Shown here: positions 60,495 to 64,000 of the stretch, piece by piece
Layout: every line of letters begins with the position of its first letter
Position numbering within the stretch: the first letter of the stretch is position 1
Assembly: GCA_027459765.1 (NCBI GenBank)
Contig: DAIDHD010000051.1
Coordinates: 1 to 64,000 of the forward strand
From: Gammaproteobacteria bacterium
Lineage (GTDB): Bacteria > Pseudomonadota > Gammaproteobacteria > Steroidobacterales > Steroidobacteraceae
DNA length: 64,000 bases
Reading direction: 5' to 3'
Notes under the pieces: model-generated
What the model saw: only the letters and a program-made list of their open reading frames with translations
Told to the model about the DNA's origin: nothing
Database searches by the model: none
Position numbers and translations under genes: made by a program

Positions 60495-61634
60495 GTGTAC
60501 ACCCAGTGCCCACGATGCGAAACGGTTTTCCGCGTCTCCGCCGAAGTGCTGCGCGCAGCCGGCGGCCAGGTGCGCTGCGGCCGCTGCGGCGAGATATTCA
60601 GCGCGCTCGCGCGGCTGGCGGAGGACCCTGCGGCATTCGCTCTCGGCGAGACGTCGCTCGATCTGGAGGTACGCGCCGACGCGATCCTGGAGTCCGGCCG
60701 GCAAGGCGCCGGCGAAGCGCCACCACCGTCGGTCGCACAGGCGCCGGCCGACGCCGGCGACGATGCCGAGCTCGAGTTCACCTTGCCGCCGGGCGAGTTG
60801 GACCGCATCTTCATCGAATCGCATCCCAAACTGCCGGAACTCGACGACCTCGAACGCATCGTGGCCGAATCGGGTCCCGATCCGACGATCACGCTGGAAC
60901 TCGAGGACATCCGCAGCATCGGCTACGAAGTACCGGAGGCCGTGCGGCGCGACATGATCGAGGCGCGGCGCGAGCCGGCGGCGGAGCCGGCTGCACCGCC
61001 CGCCGCACCGCCCGTCGAGACCGTCGCGGAATCCGCTGGCGACTCGCTGACGACCCTGCTGCGCGAGCCCGAGGGCAAGGAGGAGGCCAGCTGGGACGCG
61101 ACGCCACGCAAGCGGGTCTGGCCGTGGGCTGCGCTCACTGCGGCGCTCGCGCTGCTGCTCGCCGGCCAGATCGCCGCCGATCGTCTCGACTGGCTGGAGG
61201 CGCAGTCGCCGTTCGGACCCGCGCTACGGTCGCTGCTCGCGCGCGTCGGCCTGCCGGCGGCGCAGGAGACGAGCCTGGCGGCATATCAGCTGCGTCAGTG
61301 GGGCGTGACCGGTGCGCCGGAGGGCGCCGGCACGCTGCGCGTGCGGGCGAGCGTGCTCAACGCCTCGGCGCAGCTGGTGCCCTATCCGTTGCTGCGGGTC
61401 ACGCTGCTCAATCGGTTCGGTGCCCGCGTCGGCACGCGCGACTTCGCGCCCGCCGAATACGTCGGCAAACCGGTGGCACGCATGCTCGCCCCGGGAGAGC
61501 GCGTCGACGCCACCGTATCGATTCTCGATCCCGGCAAGGACGCCGAGGGCTTCGAGATCGACGTGTGTCTGCGCCGGCCGGATCAGCGCGTCGTCTGCGC
61601 CGCCGACGGCGGCGCCCAGGGCGGCGCGAAATGA
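60495..61634 (+). CDS. Zinc-ribbon and DUF3426 domain membrane protein
   Basis: Protein with an N-terminal MJ0042-type zinc ribbon (YTQCPRCETVFRVSAEVL and VRCGRCGEIF, two CxxC pairs). An acidic, low-complexity linker (about 40-205) precedes one membrane helix (WPWAALTAALALLLAGQIAA) and the C-terminal DUF3426 domain (about 245-375, LRVRASVLNASAQLVPYPLL). 379 aa. The GTG at 60495 gives the family start YTQCP. The function is unknown; in many proteobacteria it lies between prmA and dusB/fis, as here. It overlaps dusB by ATGA. Confidence 0.88.
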   Translation: MYTQCPRCETVFRVSAEVLRAAGGQVRCGRCGEIFSALARLAEDPAAFALGETSLDLEVRADAILESGRQGAGEAPPPSVAQAPADAGDDAELEFTLPPGELDRIFIESHPKLPELDDLERIVAESGPDPTITLELEDIRSIGYEVPEAVRRDMIEARREPAAEPAAPPAAPPVETVAESAGDSLTTLLREPEGKEEASWDATPRKRVWPWAALTAALALLLAGQIAADRLDWLEAQSPFGPALRSLLARVGLPAAQETSLAAYQLRQWGVTGAPEGAGTLRVRASVLNASAQLVPYPLLRVTLLNRFGARVGTRDFAPAEYVGKPVARMLAPGERVDATVSILDPGKDAEGFEIDVCLRRPDQRVVCAADGGAQGGAK

Positions 61635-62641
61635 CGCTCCGCATCGGCCCGTTCACGCTGTCCTCGAACGTGGTGCTCGCCCCCATGGCGGGCGTCACGG
61701 ACCGCCCATTCCGCGTGCTTTGCCGCCGATTCGGCGCCGGACTCGCGGCCTCCGAGATGCTCACGTCGGACACGCGCCTCTGGTCGACCGACAAGTCGCG
61801 CCGTCGCATGGACCACAGCGGGGAGCCGAGTCCGCGCGTGGTTCAGATCGCCGGAACCGAGCCGCAGGCCATGGCGGAGGCCGCGCGCCTGAACGTCGAC
61901 GCGGGCGCCGAGATCATCGACATCAACATGGGGTGCCCGGCGAAAAAGGTCTGCAACCGGCTCGCGGGGTCGGCGCTCATGCGCGACGAGCCGCTGGTGG
62001 GGCGCATCCTCGAGGCGGTGGTGCGCGCGGTGGACGTGCCGGTGACGCTCAAGATGCGCACCGGCTGGGACCTCGAGCACCGCAACGGTCCGCGCATCGC
62101 TCGCATCGCCGAGGAATGCGGCATTCGCTCGCTCGCCGTGCACGGACGGACGCGCGCCGATCTGTATCAGGGGTGCGCCGAGCACGAGACCGCCGCGGCG
62201 ATCAAGGCGGGCGTCTCGATACCCGTGTTCGCGAACGGCGACATCGACTCGGGCGCGCGCGCGGCCGAGGTGTTGCGCGCCACCGGCTGCGACGGCGTGA
62301 TGATCGGCCGGGCCGCGCAGGGAAGGCCATGGATATTCGACGAAGTCAATTTTTTCCTGGAAACGGGCGCTTCCCGCCCTGCGCTCGCGCCGGAAAAAGT
62401 ACGTGATATCATGCGCGCCCACTTGGAAGACCTGTACTCGCTGTATGGTGAAGTGACGGGCGTTCGAGTGGCGCGCAAGCACTTGAGTTGGTACCTGCAG
62501 CGGCACCCCGGACACGAGACGCTTCGAGATCGTCTCGTTCGCGTGGAGACGCCGCGCGAGCAGGTGGCGCTGCTGCTGGAGCACTTCGACTCGGAGGCCA
62601 TCCGCGCGGAGCGACAGCAGGGAATGCCATCGGCTGCATAA
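61631..62641 (+). CDS. dusB: tRNA-dihydrouridine synthase B
   Basis: FMN enzyme reducing uridine to dihydrouridine in tRNA. Blocks are VVLAPMAGVTDRPFRVLCRR, INMGCPAKKVCNRLAGSALM with the catalytic Cys, LKMRTGWD, and VFANGDIDSGARAAEVL plus GVMIGRAAQGRPWIF. 336 aa. The ATG overlaps the DUF3426 stop by four bases. It precedes fis, the conserved dusB-fis pairing of gammaproteobacteria. Confidence 0.96.
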   Translation: MTLRIGPFTLSSNVVLAPMAGVTDRPFRVLCRRFGAGLAASEMLTSDTRLWSTDKSRRRMDHSGEPSPRVVQIAGTEPQAMAEAARLNVDAGAEIIDINMGCPAKKVCNRLAGSALMRDEPLVGRILEAVVRAVDVPVTLKMRTGWDLEHRNGPRIARIAEECGIRSLAVHGRTRADLYQGCAEHETAAAIKAGVSIPVFANGDIDSGARAAEVLRATGCDGVMIGRAAQGRPWIFDEVNFFLETGASRPALAPEKVRDIMRAHLEDLYSLYGEVTGVRVARKHLSWYLQRHPGHETLRDRLVRVETPREQVALLLEHFDSEAIRAERQQGMPSAA

Positions 62642-62674
62642 CTACAACGATACGCCCTGAACTTGGATGGGGTC

Positions 62675-62986
62675 ATGGTCGCAAGGAAAAAGACGAAGCC
62701 GCGCAGGGAGGTTCCCGTCGCCTTCAGTGGCCGGGACCTGAAGGTCAACGGGCGGGGAGTCACCTTGCGCAACCAGGCGGAAGAGGCCCTGCAGAACTAC
62801 TTCGAGACCCTGAACGGCCACAAGCCGGCCCATCTTTACGACCTGGTGATGCGCGAGGTCGAGGAACCCCTCTTCAAGGTGGTGATGGGCCACGTTCAGG
62901 GCAATCAGAGCCGCGCCGCGACCATCCTCGGCATCAATCGCGGCACCTTGCGCAAGAAGCTCCGAGAATTCGGACTGACGGAGTAG
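62675..62986 (+). CDS. fis: Nucleoid-associated DNA-bending protein Fis
   Basis: Small dimeric DNA-bending protein controlling rRNA, recombination and supercoiling genes. The C-terminal helix-turn-helix, [20 protein letters not shown], is diagnostic, with [18 protein letters not shown] in front. 103 aa. ATG 62675 (MVARKK) is chosen with the GGATGGGG upstream; a TTG four codons earlier is also possible. It is downstream of dusB and eight bases before the purH start. Confidence 0.95.
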   Translation: MVARKKTKPRREVPVAFSGRDLKVNGRGVTLRNQAEEALQNYFETLNGHKPAHLYDLVMREVEEPLFKVVMGHVQGNQSRAATILGINRGTLRKKLREFGLTE

Positions 62987-62993
62987 TCCCACC

Positions 62994-64000
62994 GTGCTGG
63001 TGACCGTGCGCCGCGCCCTGATCAGCGTGTCGGACAAGACCGGCGTGGTGGAATTCGCGCGCGCCTTGAAGGAGCGTGGCGTCGAAATCCTGTCGACCGG
63101 CGGCACGGCCAAATTGCTGGTGCACCACGGCATCTCCGTCAAGGAGGTCGCCGAACACACCGGCTTCCCGGAGATCATGGGCGGGCGTGTCAAGACGCTG
63201 CACCCGCGCATCCACGGCGGGTTGCTCGGCCGACGCGGGGTGGACGACGCGGTCATGCGCGAGCACGGCATCGAGCCCATCGATCTATTGGCCGTCAACC
63301 TGTACCCGTTCGCCGCCACGGTGGCGCGCACCGACTGCAGCTACGAGGAGGCGGTCGAGAACATCGACATCGGCGGACCGGCCATGGTGCGCGCCGCCGC
63401 CAAGAATCACGCCGCGGTGACGGTGGTCGTCGATCCGGTCGACTACCGGGCCGTGCTCGACGAGCTGGCGGCGAACCAGGGCGCCACGCGCACGGTCATG
63501 CGCCAGAAGCTCGCGGCGAAGGCGTTCGCGCACACCGCGCAGTACGACTCGATGGTGTCGGCGTACTTCACCGGGGCGATCGGCGCCGCGGGCGTCACAT
63601 TCCCCGACGACCTGAATCTTTCCTTGCGCCGCTGCTCGAACCTGCGCTACGGCGAGAACCCGCATCAGCAAGCCGCGCTCTACGCAGACCCGCGCGCCAT
63701 CGGCGCCTCGGTGGTGACGGCGAACCTGCTGCAGGGGAAGGAACTGTCGTACAACAACATCGCCGACGCCGACGCCGCGCTCGAGTGCGTGCGCCAGTTC
63801 GAGACCCCGGCGTGCGTGATCGTCAAGCACGCCAATCCGTGCGGCGTCGCCGTGGCGGGCTCGATCGCCGAGGCCTATGCGCGGGCGTACCGCACCGATC
63901 CGACCTCCGCCTTCGGCGGCATCATCGCCGTGAATCGGGAACTCGACGCGGCCACAGCCGGCGCCATCCTCGAGCGCCAGTTCGTCGAAGTACTGCTCGC
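62994..64000 (+). CDS. purH: Bifunctional AICAR transformylase/IMP cyclohydrolase (3' truncated by the window)
   Basis: Last two steps of IMP synthesis. The MGS/cyclohydrolase domain starts [20 protein letters not shown], with STGGTAKLL and [17 protein letters not shown]; the transformylase domain begins at [14 protein letters not shown] and contains [12 protein letters not shown]. The window ends about 336 codons in; the full protein is about 520 aa. Candidate starts are GTG codons at 62994, 63000 and 63006. It follows fis by seven bases. Confidence 0.96.
   Translation, partial: MLVTVRRALISVSDKTGVVEFARALKERGVEILSTGGTAKLLVHHGISVKEVAEHTGFPEIMGGRVKTLHPRIHGGLLGRRGVDDAVMREHGIEPIDLLAVNLYPFAATVARTDCSYEEAVENIDIGGPAMVRAAAKNHAAVTVVVDPVDYRAVLDELAANQGATRTVMRQKLAAKAFAHTAQYDSMVSAYFTGAIGAAGVTFPDDLNLSLRRCSNLRYGENPHQQAALYADPRAIGASVVTANLLQGKELSYNNIADADAALECVRQFETPACVIVKHANPCGVAVAGSIAEAYARAYRTDPTSAFGGIIAVNRELDAATAGAILERQFVEVLL

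Overview
The window is a very GC-rich, densely coding bacterial chromosome segment that looks like a gammaproteobacterium. The evidence is the rnpB-rsmI-lpoA neighbourhood, the kdsD-kdsC-lptCAB-rpoN-hpf-rapZ lipopolysaccharide/sigma-54 cluster, petABC followed by sspA-sspB, waaA with a Kdo kinase, and accBC-prmA-dusB-fis-purH. The species cannot be named from the sequence. A CIRCE-like operator at groESL and a pyrophosphate-dependent phosphofructokinase beside a proton-pumping pyrophosphatase point away from the Enterobacterales and toward a respiratory, perhaps chemolithotrophic or methylotrophic lineage (inference).

Layout. 1-5.4 kb: RNase P RNA and rsmI (-), then lpoA, a MASE1-type diguanylate cyclase and yraN (+). 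5.4-9.1 kb: sspB, sspA and the cytochrome bc1 genes petC, petB, petA (-). 9.3-18.2 kb: a DegS-type protease (+), murA and a BolA-family gene (-), then a tightly coupled + strand block kdsD-kdsC-lptC-lptA-lptB-rpoN-hpf-rapZ that makes Kdo, exports LPS and supplies sigma-54. ptsN is missing from its usual place. 18.2-25.9 kb: a patatin-like lipase and a - strand series tkt-gap-pgk-moxR-vwa. 26.1-30.1 kb: cpdA, a TraB/GumN protein, hemL and a CPBP membrane protease (+). 30.1-34.4 kb: a Lon-N domain protein, mpl and a small membrane protein (-), rnd (+), adk (-). 34.5-37.9 kb: PPi-phosphofructokinase and H+-pyrophosphatase (+). 38.0-42.6 kb: cysK-cysE and a PAS-GGDEF-EAL protein (-). 42.7-46.9 kb: a Pcm-like methyltransferase and a rhodanese (+), waaA and Kdo kinase (-), a family 9 glycosyltransferase (+). 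46.9-50.2 kb: a TAXI-type receptor (-), a membrane-anchored lipoprotein and a DUF6165 protein (+), a CHCC zinc-finger protein (-). 50.2-55.5 kb: glnE, preceded by an internally deleted tam remnant, then groEL and groES (all -). 55.7-57.1 kb: a lone DsbD-alpha domain and a TlpA-like thioredoxin (+). 57.2-64.0 kb: aroQ-accB-accC-prmA-DUF3426-dusB-fis-purH (+), with purH running off the end.

Themes. Envelope biogenesis dominates: Kdo synthesis, transfer and phosphorylation, LPS transport, peptidoglycan recycling and synthesis, and envelope proteolysis. The pfp/hppA pair with tkt-gap-pgk suggests a PPi-linked central carbon metabolism. No phage, insertion sequence, CRISPR array, toxin-antitoxin or obvious defence locus was seen, and no tRNA gene. 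No gene-free stretch exceeds about 300 bases; the largest gaps (about 170-220 bases, near 3143, 25886, 34373, 39988, 53313 and 55484) hold promoters, hairpins or short repeats. The most unusual points are the tam deletion remnant fused onto glnE, the split DsbD-like arrangement, the missing ptsN, and recurrent -10 boxes followed by a GC-rich discriminator without a visible -35.
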